NCBI GenBank assembly: GCA_937863385.1
Contig: CALMBW010000010.1
Span: 20,442-84,441, forward strand
Source of the DNA: an uncultured Actinomycetes bacterium
GTDB lineage: Bacteria > Actinomycetota > CADDZG01 > WHSQ01
Length of the DNA stretch: 64,000 nt
Reading direction: 5' to 3'
The position numbers and the translations under genes are program-made. The notes beneath the pieces were generated by a model, which was not told where the DNA came from, did no database searches, and saw nothing but the letters and a program-made list of their open reading frames with translations. This document shows, one piece after another, positions 8,166 through 19,643 of the stretch. Numbering within the stretch: the first letter of the stretch is position 1; each line of letters opens with the position of its first letter.

Positions 8166-9518
8166 ATGACAGAGATCATCACCTTCCCGGATGAGGGGCT
8201 GGGCAACTCCTCTTATGGAGTGGACCTCGGTGACAGACGCCTGCTGGTGCTCGACCCCGTCCGTGACCCCAGTGTTTACTTGCGCGTGGCGCAACAGCAA
8301 GGCTTCGAGATCTCCTTTTCGGTAGAGACCCATCTGCATGCCGACTTCGTTTCCGGGAGCCGGGAGCTGGCGGCTAGAGGCGCTACCGTCGTCGCATCGA
8401 GGGCCTCCGGACTCGGGTTCCCCCACCGGTCGCTGGTCGACGGCGATGAGCTGGACCTGGGCGGGCTAACGCTCAAGGCCCTCGGCACGCCCGGTCACAC
8501 GCCCGAGCACCTGTCCTACTTGTTGCTCGACGGCCAACGCGAGCTCGCACTTTTCAGCGGAGGAGCGCTGCTTCCCGGGTCGGTGGCTCGGACCGATCTG
8601 ATCGCGCCCGAACGGACAGAGGAGTTGGCGCGTCAGTTGTTCCGCTCGTTGGCCTCGAAGGTCTGGAGTCTTCCAGACGATCTCATCGTTTATCCCACCC
8701 ATGGGACCGGTGTGACCTTCTGTGCCGCCGTTGATGGGGCATCGCGTACCACCACTACGGTCGGCGAAGAGAAGACAACCAATCCGCTTCTCAAGGATGC
8801 GGACGAGGACGAGTTCGTGAAACGGCTGCTCACCGGATATGGGAGCTATCCGAACTACTTCCTGTATCTGCGCGAAGTGAACAGAGAGGGACCGCACGTT
8901 TACGGCGAGCGCCCCCCGGCCCTCGAACCGCTCTCGGCCGATCGCGTCCGCGGACTGATGAGGCGCGGTGCCGAGGTGGTGGACGTGCGCTCGATAGCGG
9001 ACTTCGCCGAGTGTCATATACCCGGGTCGCTGTCCAACGAGCTACGCCCGGTGTTCGCCACCTGGCTCGGTTGGTTGGTTGAGCGTGATCGAGAACTCAT
9101 CTTCGTGCTCAACGACGATCAAGACAGGGCCGAGCTGGTGCGGCAGTGTCTCAAGGTCGGCTACGAGAAGATCGTGGGTGAGTTGGAAGGCGGGATGGCC
9201 GCGTGGGCTGCAGCGGGGCTCCCGATGAGCCGCACCGGTTTGGTTACGCCGGGCCAACTCTCGGACACGAATGCCAGGATCCTTGATGTACGCCAAGAGA
9301 GTGAGTTCGTGTCCAAGCATGTCAAGACGGCCCGCCACGTCGAGCTGGGTTCGCTTCCACTTCGAGCCTCCGAGTTCTTGAACGGTGGATCGGTCGTCAT
9401 GTGTGGGCACGGCGAGCGTGCGATGACCGGCGCCAGCTTGCTTGAACGGGCGGGGAGCGACGACGTGTCGGTCCTTGTCGGGGGCCCAGAGGATGTTCCC
9501 GTAGGCCTTCTCACTTGA
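8166..9518 (+). CDS. MBL-fold hydrolase with two rhodanese domains (persulfide-dioxygenase-like)
   Basis: 450 aa, with AAGGAGG before the ATG. Residues 1-210 are a metallo-beta-lactamase fold with ETHLHADFVSG and LGTPGHTPEH. Residues ~255-350 and ~360-450 are rhodanese repeats. The first lacks the active Cys (LNDDQDRAEL); the second has CGHGERA. Compared with ETHE1-type persulfide dioxygenases, HxHxDH is HLHADF, and the TGD Asp that binds iron is SGG here, so metal binding may differ. It probably acts on glutathione-like or protein persulfides in the cytoplasm. It ends overlapping the MFS gene start. Confidence 0.85.
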   Translation: MTEIITFPDEGLGNSSYGVDLGDRRLLVLDPVRDPSVYLRVAQQQGFEISFSVETHLHADFVSGSRELAARGATVVASRASGLGFPHRSLVDGDELDLGGLTLKALGTPGHTPEHLSYLLLDGQRELALFSGGALLPGSVARTDLIAPERTEELARQLFRSLASKVWSLPDDLIVYPTHGTGVTFCAAVDGASRTTTTVGEEKTTNPLLKDADEDEFVKRLLTGYGSYPNYFLYLREVNREGPHVYGERPPALEPLSADRVRGLMRRGAEVVDVRSIADFAECHIPGSLSNELRPVFATWLGWLVERDRELIFVLNDDQDRAELVRQCLKVGYEKIVGELEGGMAAWAAAGLPMSRTGLVTPGQLSDTNARILDVRQESEFVSKHVKTARHVELGSLPLRASEFLNGGSVVMCGHGERAMTGASLLERAGSDDVSVLVGGPEDVPVGLLT

Positions 9519-10786
9519 AGCGGAAGGTTTCTGGGCGTGAAGCGCCCATCTCTCTCGGGATGAGGGCCAATCTGGCTCAGTTCTCGCTGTTGGTTGGGGT
9601 CAACGCTTTGGTAGGAGGGATGGTCGGCCAGGAACGGACGGTCCTCCCATTGCTGGCCGAGCGGGTGTTCGGACTCCGGGCATTCACTGCGGCCCTGACC
9701 TTCATCATTGCTTTCGGAGCGGTTAAAGCCGCGACGAACTTCTTTGCCGGCGCCCTATCGGACCGTTTCGGTCGCAGACCCGTACTGATCACCGGATGGA
9801 TCATCGGTATTCCCGTTCCGCTCATGTTGATGTGGGCGCCCTCTTGGGGCTGGGTCATCGCTGCCAATGTGTTGCTGGGGTTGAACCAGGGCCTGACGTG
9901 GTCGACGACCGTCATCATGAAGATCGATCTGGCGGGACCTGAACGCCGTGGTCTGGCCATGGGTCTCAACGAAGCTGCGGGTTACGGTGCGGTTGCCGTC
10001 ACGGCGCTTGCAACCGGGTACATCGCACAGCGTTGGGGATTGCGACCCGAGCCGTTCTTCCTGGGTCTCGCCTACGCAGGTCTTGGTCTCGCGCTTTCGC
10101 TGTTCGTGGTGCGAGAAACACGCGGCCACGCCCATCATGAGGCCGAGGAACATGTCACGGCCGGAAAGGGCCTGCATCATGGTCTGACCGCGTCGGAAGT
10201 GTTCGTTCTCACCAGTTTCCGTGAACCGGCCTTGTCCTCGGTGAGTCAGGCCGGATTGGTCAACAACCTGAACGACGGACTTGCTTGGGGTCTGTTCCCA
10301 CTGCTGTTCGCGAGTGGTGGTCTTTCTACGGCGTCCATCGGGATCCTGGCAGCGCTGTATCCCGCCGTGTGGGGCATGGGTCAACTCGTGACGGGACCGC
10401 TGTCTGACAGACTCGGGCGCAAGTGGCTCATAGCGGGGGGGATGTGGACGCAAGCCGTGGCCATCGGTCTGATAGCGGCCTCCTCGACCTTTCCCATGTG
10501 GGCAGCGGGTGCTGTGATCCTCGGTGCGGGCACGGCCATGGTGTATCCGACTCTGTTGGCCGCGATCGCCGATGTGGCGCACCCGAACTGGCGCGCGTCA
10601 TCCGTCGGCGTGTACCGGCTGTGGCGCGATGGGGGATTCGCCGTCGGCGCGATGCTCGCCGGGTTCCTCGCCGACGCTTTCAACATCGAGACTGCGATCT
10701 GGGCGGTTGCCGCTCTCACGGCCGCGTCCGGCGCTGTTGTCGCCGTGCGCATGTACGAAACCCTCCCGGGCGAGCGAGTGACTTAG
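9515..10786 (+). CDS. MFS transporter
   Basis: 423 aa with 12 predicted membrane segments in two halves. Both carry the MFS loop motif: GALSDRFGRRPV after helix 2 and GPLSDRLGRKWL after helix 8. The central loop is His-rich (GHAHHEAEEH). The TTG at 9515 overlaps the upstream stop (TTGA) and implies translational coupling; ATG at 9560 is an alternative start. Its partner gene suggests export of a sulfur compound or thiosulfate/sulfite, but the family alone does not show the substrate. Confidence 0.85.
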   Translation: MKRKVSGREAPISLGMRANLAQFSLLVGVNALVGGMVGQERTVLPLLAERVFGLRAFTAALTFIIAFGAVKAATNFFAGALSDRFGRRPVLITGWIIGIPVPLMLMWAPSWGWVIAANVLLGLNQGLTWSTTVIMKIDLAGPERRGLAMGLNEAAGYGAVAVTALATGYIAQRWGLRPEPFFLGLAYAGLGLALSLFVVRETRGHAHHEAEEHVTAGKGLHHGLTASEVFVLTSFREPALSSVSQAGLVNNLNDGLAWGLFPLLFASGGLSTASIGILAALYPAVWGMGQLVTGPLSDRLGRKWLIAGGMWTQAVAIGLIAASSTFPMWAAGAVILGAGTAMVYPTLLAAIADVAHPNWRASSVGVYRLWRDGGFAVGAMLAGFLADAFNIETAIWAVAALTAASGAVVAVRMYETLPGERVT

Positions 10787-10832
10787 CGCCCGTCTGGGGC
10801 CGCACGACGATCGCGCGTCGCTTTGTCCTTGC

Positions 10833-11876
10833 TCAGTGGGCATGGGCGGCGACATCGTCGAGCTTCTCAGCCTCGGCCGAATAGCGCCCGCTGCGGGCCA
10901 GGCTGTTCATCTTCGCGCGATGATGGAGCGCCTGTTGGGCTTGCTCTATGGCGGTCTGATCGGCGGCCCAGATGCGTAGCGCCGGCCCCTGAAGGGCGCG
11001 GGCATAGGAGAAGGTCAGTTGCCAAGGCGATCGCTGTTTGGTGCGATTCATCGCGTTGAGGTGGGCGGAGGCGTCCTCGTCCGTCTGGCCTCCCGACAGG
11101 AAGGCTATGCCGGGCACTTCGGCCGGAACGACTGCTCGCATACACGAGATGGTCGCCGCGGCGACTTCTTCGACAGGCGCTTGTTCCGGGCAGTCTTTTC
11201 CGGGGAGCACCATGTTCGCCTTGAGGATGATGCCGCCGAGGAAGACTCGTTGATCGTGTAGCTCGTCGAAGACCTTCTTCAATGTTTCGGTAGTCGTCAT
11301 GAGGCATGTTTCGAGCGAGTGATCTCCCTCCATCATGACTTCGGGCTCGACGATCGGGACGATGTTCGCCTCTTGACAGAGGGCCGCGTAGCGGGCGAGC
11401 GCGTGGGCGTTCGTGTGGAGGCAATAGCCGCTGGGGATACCGTCCCCGATCGCGATCACAGCGCGCCATTTGGCAAAACGTGCCCCTATGTCGCGGTAGT
11501 GGCTCAAGCGGTCACGCAGGCCGTCCAAGCCTTCGGTCACGGTCTCGTGCGGTGCCCCCGCAAGAGGTTTCGCGCCCGTATCCACCTTGATGCCGGGAAG
11601 GATCCCCGATCCGGCGAGGAAGCTGGGGAACGGGGTTCCGTCTGCGACGGATTGGTGGATCGTCTCGTCGTACATGATCACGCCGCTGATGAATCTGCTC
11701 AGACCGGGGGTCGAGAACAGCATCTCCCGGTAGGAGCGGCGGCTTTCTTCGGTGGAGGTAACCCCGAGGGAGTCGAATCGCTTCGTTAGCGTGGGCGAGC
11801 TTTCATCCGCGGCAAGGACCCCCTTGCCCTCACCAACAAGTTGCGCGGCAACCTCAGCGAGTACCTCACGGTTCAT
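10833..11876 (-). CDS. Class I fructose-1,6-bisphosphate aldolase
   Basis: 347 aa. It matches class I (Schiff-base) aldolase throughout: GKGVLAADESSPTLTKRF near the N-terminus, FAKWRAVIAIG (first active-site Lys region), IVPIVEPEVMMEGDH, ILKANMVLPGKD (Schiff-base Lys), and FLSGGQTDEDASAHLNAMN. It joins dihydroxyacetone phosphate to glyceraldehyde-3-phosphate (and possibly erythrose-4-phosphate) in the Calvin cycle. ATG at 11876 has GAAGGAGACGTC in front. An in-frame extension to 12014 exists but overlaps another ORF and is rejected. It is the last gene of the cbbLSX operon. Confidence 0.93.
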   Translation of the reverse strand: MNREVLAEVAAQLVGEGKGVLAADESSPTLTKRFDSLGVTSTEESRRSYREMLFSTPGLSRFISGVIMYDETIHQSVADGTPFPSFLAGSGILPGIKVDTGAKPLAGAPHETVTEGLDGLRDRLSHYRDIGARFAKWRAVIAIGDGIPSGYCLHTNAHALARYAALCQEANIVPIVEPEVMMEGDHSLETCLMTTTETLKKVFDELHDQRVFLGGIILKANMVLPGKDCPEQAPVEEVAAATISCMRAVVPAEVPGIAFLSGGQTDEDASAHLNAMNRTKQRSPWQLTFSYARALQGPALRIWAADQTAIEQAQQALHHRAKMNSLARSGRYSAEAEKLDDVAAHAH

Positions 11877-11886
11877 GACGTCTCCT

Positions 11887-12054
11887 TCAGTCGGGGTCTT
11901 CCATGTAGCCGTCATCGAAGTGATCGAAATGATGTTGCAAGGAGTCGAGGCTGTAGGTGACGAGTTCGTCCTCTTCCCACACGGCCCCAAGTACCTCCGC
12001 GAGGCGAAGGTCATTCAGACCTTGAGGCTCTGCTCCCGTCCATTGAAAGCCCAC
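11887..12054 (-). CDS. 55-aa ORF between cbbX and aldolase
   Basis: Found by reading the 220-base gap between two Calvin genes. A GTG at 12054 starts a frame encoding VGFQWTGAEPQGLNDLR and so on, ending GYMEDPD just 10 bases before the aldolase start. The frame stays open upstream into the end of cbbX but offers no better start. The protein is acidic, with a C-terminal HHFDHFDD cluster, and would be a small cytoplasmic protein. The composition looks coding, and it fills the gap exactly. I recognise no family. The lack of a clear ribosome site is the main doubt; coupling to cbbX translation is possible. Confidence 0.55.
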   Translation of the reverse strand: MGFQWTGAEPQGLNDLRLAEVLGAVWEEDELVTYSLDSLQHHFDHFDDGYMEDPD

Positions 12055-12097
12055 GACGGTCGTCGGGTCGAGGCGGCCTAGAACAACGCGGGTTTGG

Positions 12098-13078
12098 CTA
12101 ACGGCTGGTCACGCTCCTTTCCTCGTCGTCATACGCCCCGCCGCCAAAGACCCTGCTCTTCAGAACATCGTCCGCGTGGATAGTGACGAGGTCATTCTTG
12201 GTGAGGTTCCGTCCTTTAGAACTCATCTCGTAGACCCTCAGCGCCTGGCGCATCCGAACGCGATCCAGCGCGTTGCGCACACTCCGTCCGTTCGCGAATC
12301 GGGGCTGGGACTTGCGATGGCGGAGGTAATCTTCGAATGCCTTCTCTGCGTCTTCGGTGAATACGTAGTTCCGCTCTTCGGCCATCAGATGGGCTATCTC
12401 CATCAATTCTTCGATGCTGTAATCGGGGAAGTCGATGTGGTGTCCGATCCGAGAGGAGAGTCCGGGAACGTCATTGAAGAAGCGATCCATGTGACCCTTG
12501 TAACCGGCGAGGATCACGACGATGTCTTCCCGCCGGTTCTCCATCACCTGGAGCAACATCTCGACGGTCTCCTGACCGTAGTCTCTCTCGTTGTCCACGC
12601 GATAGATGTGGTAGGCCTCGTCGATGAAGAGCACACCACCCATCGCCCTCTTGAGCACCTCATTGGTCTTGGGCGCGGTGTGCCCCACGTACTGACCGAC
12701 GAGATCGTCCCGTGTGACGCTTACGAGGTGACCTTTTCGTACGTAGCCAAGACGGTGAAGGATCTCTCCCATCCGAAGGGCAACCGTCGTCTTGCCGGTC
12801 CCGGGATTCCCGGTGAAGCACATGTGCAGGGTCGGAGGACCGGCCTCCAACGCGAACGAGCGCCGCAGGCGATCGATCACGAGCAGCGCGGCGATCTCCC
12901 TTATCCGGTTCTTCACCCCTCTTAAAGCGACCAGTTCGCGATCGAGTTTCCCCAGGACTTCTTCGAGCCTCGGGTCTTCAAGGATCTCGGAGGGATCGGT
13001 GAAGCTGTCATCGTTCTGGTGCCCCTGCAGCATGCCGGTCCCGAGAGAGGGCATCTCCGCCGGTCGTGGCTCGGCCAT
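12098..13078 (-). CDS. cbbX: CbbX, red-type RuBisCO activase (AAA+)
   Basis: 326 aa. It is an AAA+ ATPase with Walker [10 protein letters not shown] (about residue 90), Walker [10 protein letters not shown], sensor region [15 protein letters not shown] and arginine-finger region [16 protein letters not shown]. CbbX pulls on the C-terminus of the red-type RuBisCO large subunit to free inhibitory sugar phosphates, using ATP and RuBP. The gene follows cbbS by two bases, the usual cbbL-cbbS-cbbX order. The N-terminal ~40 residues are longer than in proteobacterial CbbX. Confidence 0.96.
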   Translation of the reverse strand: MAEPRPAEMPSLGTGMLQGHQNDDSFTDPSEILEDPRLEEVLGKLDRELVALRGVKNRIREIAALLVIDRLRRSFALEAGPPTLHMCFTGNPGTGKTTVALRMGEILHRLGYVRKGHLVSVTRDDLVGQYVGHTAPKTNEVLKRAMGGVLFIDEAYHIYRVDNERDYGQETVEMLLQVMENRREDIVVILAGYKGHMDRFFNDVPGLSSRIGHHIDFPDYSIEELMEIAHLMAEERNYVFTEDAEKAFEDYLRHRKSQPRFANGRSVRNALDRVRMRQALRVYEMSSKGRNLTKNDLVTIHADDVLKSRVFGGGAYDDEERSVTSR

Positions 13079-13080
13079 AT

Positions 13081-13503
13081 CTACCCTCCGTAGCGTGAAC
13101 CGTGCGGCTTGCGGGCAGCGTAGGGACGTAACGTGTAGTTGATCCGGCGATCTGCGGTCTCTAGGCGATCGAGTGAGAAGCCTGGTTCGTCATCCGGTCG
13201 GTTCACGAGGAACTGCAGGGCAGTGGTCTGGCGTCCAAGGGTCGGATCGTAGAGGCTGACCCGGACATAGTGGTTCGGGAAGGCCTCCCGGCACCGCCTG
13301 ACCTCATGGAGGGCAGCGGCCGCGTCGACTATGTCGAACATCGGCATCCCCCACATCTCCCAGTAGACGTTTCGGGGGTGTGGGTCGTCGGTGAATTCGA
13401 TGGACGGCGCCCACCCCTGAGCTATGCCATAGCTGAGTTGGTTTTCGATCTCCTCGTCCGTCAGATCGGGGAGATAAGAGAACGTTCCCTGTGTGATCCG
13501 CAT
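13081..13503 (-). CDS. cbbS: RuBisCO small subunit, red type (form IC-like)
   Basis: 140 aa. It starts [19 protein letters not shown], the family signature, with [11 protein letters not shown] in the core. The C-terminal extension ([20 protein letters not shown]) forms the hairpin that lines the central channel in red-type enzymes. It assembles as L8S8 with CbbL. The gene follows cbbL by nine bases, with GGAGGAG-type spacing. Confidence 0.97.
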   Translation of the reverse strand: MRITQGTFSYLPDLTDEEIENQLSYGIAQGWAPSIEFTDDPHPRNVYWEMWGMPMFDIVDAAAALHEVRRCREAFPNHYVRVSLYDPTLGRQTTALQFLVNRPDDEPGFSLDRLETADRRINYTLRPYAARKPHGSRYGG

Positions 13504-13512
13504 GGGCTCCTC

Positions 13513-15987
<2,475 letters not shown>

Positions 15988-16596
15988 GCGCGATCGCTCA
16001 CGCCCAACTTCCTAAAGATCGAACGAACGTGAGTCTTGACGGTGTCTTCCGATATCACCAGTTGCTCGGAAACCGCTTTGTTGTTTAACCCGTCGACCAT
16101 CGCCGCCAAGACCTCGCTCTCCCGCTGAGTTATGCCGAACTCCGCCCCCGGCCAGAACCTTCCCGGGCGCGTCTGGGAGGCGCGCAGCGCGATCTTCCCT
16201 GTGAGGCCCGGATCGACGATCGTTTCACCATCGCGAACCTCGGTCAGGACCTTTGCGATGTCGTCCGGGGTTGCTCGCTTCAACATGTAGCCCTTCGCTC
16301 CGGCTCGAAGCGCTTCGAAAACGTACTGTTCGTCTTCGTAAACCGTAAGGAACACGACGGCTACATCTGGGAACGTGTCTGTGATGATGCGACATGCTTC
16401 TAGTCCAGACTGACCCTGGAGCCTGACATCGAGCAGGACCGTGTCCGGCTGGTGCTTGCGGATCATCTCGATCGAGCTTTCCACGTTGTCCGCTTCGGCG
16501 ACGATTTCGATGATCGAGTTCCGGAGCATGGCTTTGAGACCCTCTCGGACCATCCGATGATCGTCGACGACAAGCACCCTTATCGGCTTCTGCCTC

Positions 16597-17817
16597 TCAG
16601 ACGTCATCAGATTCCCTCACGTTGTCGATCGGAACGTGGACTTCAACGATCGTTCCTTCAGATGGACGAGATCGGACGTCGAGCCTGCCGCCGAGGAGAT
16701 CGACGCGTTCGGCCATCCCGGAGAGTCCGAAGGAGGTCTGGGGGCGGGCAGAGCGATACACGTCTAGGTCGAAGCCTGAACCATCGTCCTGTATCTCCAT
16801 GAAGATCCCGTCCGGGGACCGCCTGATCGCGACGGTTACGTTCTTTGCACAAGCGTGCTTGCGGGTGTTGTTGAGCGATTCCTGGGCGATCCGATAGAGG
16901 GCCGTCTCGAGATGACTCGGCATGCCCTCGTGGATGTCGGTGTCGATCGCGACCGACGCCTCTGCACCGAAGAGCCTGGACGCCAGCGCCTGAAGCGCGG
17001 GGACAAGGCCGAGATCGTCCAGCGTTGCCGGTCGAAGATCGTAGATCGCGGCACGCGCCTCATCGAGCGCTTCGTCTACGAGATCCTTCGCGGCGTCGAG
17101 TTCGGCACGGGCCGCCGCTGGATCTACGGGCATAGATCGCTCGCAGGCATTGAGCCGGTACCAGATCGAGATCAGTTGCTGAGTAACGCCGTCGTGTATC
17201 TCTGTGGCCACCCGGCGCCGCTCGTCCTCTTGTGCCTGCACCGTGCGCGCCACGAAACCCTGAAGTTGTTGCTCTTTGACGGCAAGGCTTTCGAAGAGCT
17301 CTGCATGTTCGATCGCCGCCGAGACGAGTGAGCAAACGTGTTCGAGGAAAGAGATCTCGTCGCTAGTGAAGATCCTTTGTTGCTCCGTGTGGATGTTGAC
17401 GACGCCGATCAGTCGTTCTGCGGGCGAGATGAGGGGCACAGAGACCAACGACGTATATCGATCACCCCCTAGCTCCGGGATGTACTTGTAGCGAGGGTCT
17501 GACCACTTGTCGCTCACGATGACGACAGATTCCCGGTGCTCGGCGACCCATCCGGCGACGCCTTCACCGAGATGAAGCACTACTTCTCCTACGGCATCCC
17601 CGTAGGGCTCGCTTGCAGCTCTCAAGGTCAGCCTGTCCTCACCCTCTTTAAGCAGGTGAACGAAGCATGCATCCGCACTGATGGCCTCCAATACCAGACC
17701 GATGGTCGCGTTCAGGACGTGTTCTAGGTCGGTTCCCGATGAAACGATCTCGATGATTCGCATGAGCATGCGTTTCTCGGCATCGGCGCGATCGAGCGCG
17801 GCAGCAGGCTCGGTCAT
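16597..17817 (-). CDS. GAF-domain sensor histidine kinase (NarX/LiaS type)
   Basis: 406 aa with no membrane segment. A GAF domain spans about residues 20-170 (LEHVLNATIGLVLEAISADACFVHLL, GVAGWVAEHRESVVI). A HisKA_3 dimerisation domain contains the phosphorylated His in TEIHDGVTQQLISIWYRLN (about residue 210). The HATPase domain shows SLNNTRKHACAKNVTV and DDGSGFDLD and ends RPSEGTIVEVHVPI. It is a cytoplasmic sensor, perhaps of a small ligand or redox state through GAF. It overlaps its response regulator gene. Confidence 0.93.
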   Translation of the reverse strand: MTEPAAALDRADAEKRMLMRIIEIVSSGTDLEHVLNATIGLVLEAISADACFVHLLKEGEDRLTLRAASEPYGDAVGEVVLHLGEGVAGWVAEHRESVVIVSDKWSDPRYKYIPELGGDRYTSLVSVPLISPAERLIGVVNIHTEQQRIFTSDEISFLEHVCSLVSAAIEHAELFESLAVKEQQLQGFVARTVQAQEDERRRVATEIHDGVTQQLISIWYRLNACERSMPVDPAAARAELDAAKDLVDEALDEARAAIYDLRPATLDDLGLVPALQALASRLFGAEASVAIDTDIHEGMPSHLETALYRIAQESLNNTRKHACAKNVTVAIRRSPDGIFMEIQDDGSGFDLDVYRSARPQTSFGLSGMAERVDLLGGRLDVRSRPSEGTIVEVHVPIDNVRESDDV

Positions 17818-17916
17818 CCAGAACCACCTTGTGCCTGGTCTCGTGCAGATACACCGCGGTCTAGGGAGTTCAAGTTTCTAGTGTAGGTCGCGACATGCCG
17901 CCGGCGATACCTGGGA

Positions 17917-18348
17917 TCAGGGCGACAATCTTAGGAAAAGCTCCCCCTCTTCCTCCGCGGGGAACGACTGGGTGAGCTGTGTTACCAGGTCACGCATACT
18001 TACGATGCCCACGATCTCTCCATCCTTAAGGACCGGAAGGTGGCGGAATCCCTTGTCGACCATCGCGCGCACGGCCTCTTCGGCCGGCACTTCTGGTTCG
18101 ATCGTGATCGGATCCGACGTCATGCAGTCCGAAACGGGGGTGTTCCAAGGGACCAGTGACCGGGCGAGGGCTCTCAGGAGATCACGCTCTGTGATGATCC
18201 CCATCAGTTCGCCTTTCTCCACGACCATGGCCGCTCCAACGTCGCGTTCGACCATGACTTGGGCGGCCTCGGCGAGACTGTGCGAAGGCAGCACGGCGAG
18301 GACATCCTTCGTCATCAAGCGTTCAACCGTATTGCTCACTTCGTTCAT
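17917..18348 (-). CDS. Two-CBS-domain protein
   Basis: 143 aa from ATG 18348, preceded by GAAGGTGGTGGG; a longer frame upstream lies inside phosphoribulokinase and is rejected. It has two CBS motifs, VERLMTKDVLAVLPSHSLAEAAQVM... GIITERDLLRAL and CMTSDPITIEPEVPAEEAV... GIVSMRDLV. CBS pairs bind adenine nucleotides. Starting 10 bases after phosphoribulokinase, it may tie that enzyme or the Calvin cycle to the AMP/ATP state, as the CP12-CBS proteins do elsewhere; no CP12 part is visible. Confidence 0.9.
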   Translation of the reverse strand: MNEVSNTVERLMTKDVLAVLPSHSLAEAAQVMVERDVGAAMVVEKGELMGIITERDLLRALARSLVPWNTPVSDCMTSDPITIEPEVPAEEAVRAMVDKGFRHLPVLKDGEIVGIVSMRDLVTQLTQSFPAEEEGELFLRLSP

Positions 18349-18358
18349 CCCACCACCT

Positions 18359-19360
18359 TCAGATGGTCGCCCACGCGCTGGCGAGCTGGCCGACGAGCAG
18401 TAGTTGGGCGAGCGCCAGCGATTCGGATCGACGAACCAGATCCCCATCCTGGAACAACCCGATCGCTTCACGATCCAGATGGTTGTCGTGGAGAGCAATG
18501 TTGTCCCACACGATCCGTTCAACGATGGCCGACAACTCGGGGGGGATCCCGCTCTCCACTTCTAGGAAATCGACCGGCCGTCCATGGTCACGAGCGAGCG
18601 ATAGGCGGATCGGTTGGTAGTGGTTGATCCGAGTCTTGTCGGCGATCTCCAGCAGATAGGGGTGAGGAAGCGTTGGACGCAGAACGAGCCTCACCGCCAA
18701 CGATGCAGGGTCCACTTCGGTCGACGGCCCGGGGGGGTGGAACCGCACGACGACGTCCGCAGCTTCGCGCTGGGGCCTGATGAACGTGGCCGAGTCGGAC
18801 TCACGACGTTCGAGGTCGGCGATGACTTGTGCCGGCTCATAGCCGCGCTTGGCACAGTCTCGAGCGATCTTCCATCGCCGTCTGAGATCTTCGGGTGGGT
18901 CGAGATATACCTTGATGTCGAAACAGTCGCGCATCCTTTTCGTGTGGTAAGCGAGCAACCCTTCGACCACGACGATCTTCTTGGGTTCTACGAGTTCTGG
19001 AGCGATGAGCGAGCCGTTCCTATGGTCGTAGATCGGTTTGAGGATCGGCTCTCCCGCCGAAAGCAAGAGCAGGTGCTGCTCCATCGTGCCCATGTAGTTG
19101 CAGTCAGGATGAAGAGGTGTGATCGACATCCCCTTGCGTTGGTTCCTGTCGTAGCGGTGGTAGTCATCCGTGCAGATGGCCGTGACCCGGTCGGCGCCGA
19201 ACACATTCACGATGCCATCTGTGAGTGTTGTCTTTCCCGCGGCGGAGTCCCCCACGATACCCACCATGATCGGCCGAGAAGGGGTCGAAGGATAGATGGG
19301 GGGATCGTTCGAGACAGGGCTCGCGGTTGATGACATGCCGGGGCTCGCGGTTGATGACAT
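18359..19360 (-). CDS. cbbP: Phosphoribulokinase
   Basis: 333 aa. The P-loop is GIVGDSAAGKTTLTDG (about residue 40). ICTDDYHRYDRNQRKGM, TPLHPDCNYMGTM, KPIYDHRNGSL and VVEGLLAYHTKRMRDCFDIKVYLDPPEDLR are all phosphoribulokinase marks. It phosphorylates ribulose-5-phosphate to RuBP. Two in-frame ATG codons (19360 and 19336) arise from a 24-bp tandem duplication, so the first ~8 residues are repeated (MSSTASPG, MSSTASPV). The CBS gene follows at 10 bases. It is divergent from transketolase. Confidence 0.95.
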   Translation of the reverse strand: MSSTASPGMSSTASPVSNDPPIYPSTPSRPIMVGIVGDSAAGKTTLTDGIVNVFGADRVTAICTDDYHRYDRNQRKGMSITPLHPDCNYMGTMEQHLLLLSAGEPILKPIYDHRNGSLIAPELVEPKKIVVVEGLLAYHTKRMRDCFDIKVYLDPPEDLRRRWKIARDCAKRGYEPAQVIADLERRESDSATFIRPQREAADVVVRFHPPGPSTEVDPASLAVRLVLRPTLPHPYLLEIADKTRINHYQPIRLSLARDHGRPVDFLEVESGIPPELSAIVERIVWDNIALHDNHLDREAIGLFQDGDLVRRSESLALAQLLLVGQLASAWATI

Positions 19361-19364
19361 GCCA
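19317..19364. repeat. 24-bp tandem duplication at the cbbP start
   Basis: Two copies (19317-19340 and 19341-19364) differ only in the last base. Each contains an ATG on the minus strand, creating two possible phosphoribulokinase starts eight codons apart. It is a slippage or duplication event at the translation start. Confidence 0.85.
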
Positions 19365-19643
19365 ACACACTAGTGACGGACACGATCCCGGGCATCCTCC
19401 GATGGGAGCGAAAGCAGCGGATGCTGATGCTGACCCCAGAGGATTAGGCATGTACCTCCATCGGGTGATGCGGGGTTACGGCGGAACCCAAGCCGAAAAG
19501 TCAGACTGCTGGGGAATGGATGAGTGAACGCCGTCCGCCTAGCCTTTTCGGGGTCCAGGCAGTCAGGGATCCGGGGAACAGGGGAACAGCTGTGTCCCGG
19601 AACCGGATGTGAGCGGGGCCGCGTTCTTACAAGAGGAGCTCGC
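19365..19643. promoter_or_regulatory. Divergent promoter region cbbP / cbbT with long leader
   Basis: About 280 bases with no convincing gene. An open frame from 19524 runs into transketolase, but its first 40 residues are not family-like. Short dyads are visible (CCGATGG 19399-19405 with CCATCGG 19458-19464; ATCCGG near 19568 with CCGGAT near 19602). No recognised riboswitch was found. Confidence 0.4.

Noticed and set aside
9755..10582. 275-codon minus-strand frame opposite the MFS gene
   Set aside because: It is low-complexity in His, Arg and Gln, as expected from the reverse complement of a membrane protein gene.
11877..12014. N-terminal extension of the aldolase
   Set aside because: The extra 46 residues are not aldolase-like, a strong ribosome site precedes ATG 11876, and another ORF occupies the stretch.
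19365..19643. Riboswitch in the transketolase leader
   Set aside because: No conserved thiamine or cobalamin riboswitch boxes were found; only short dyads are visible.
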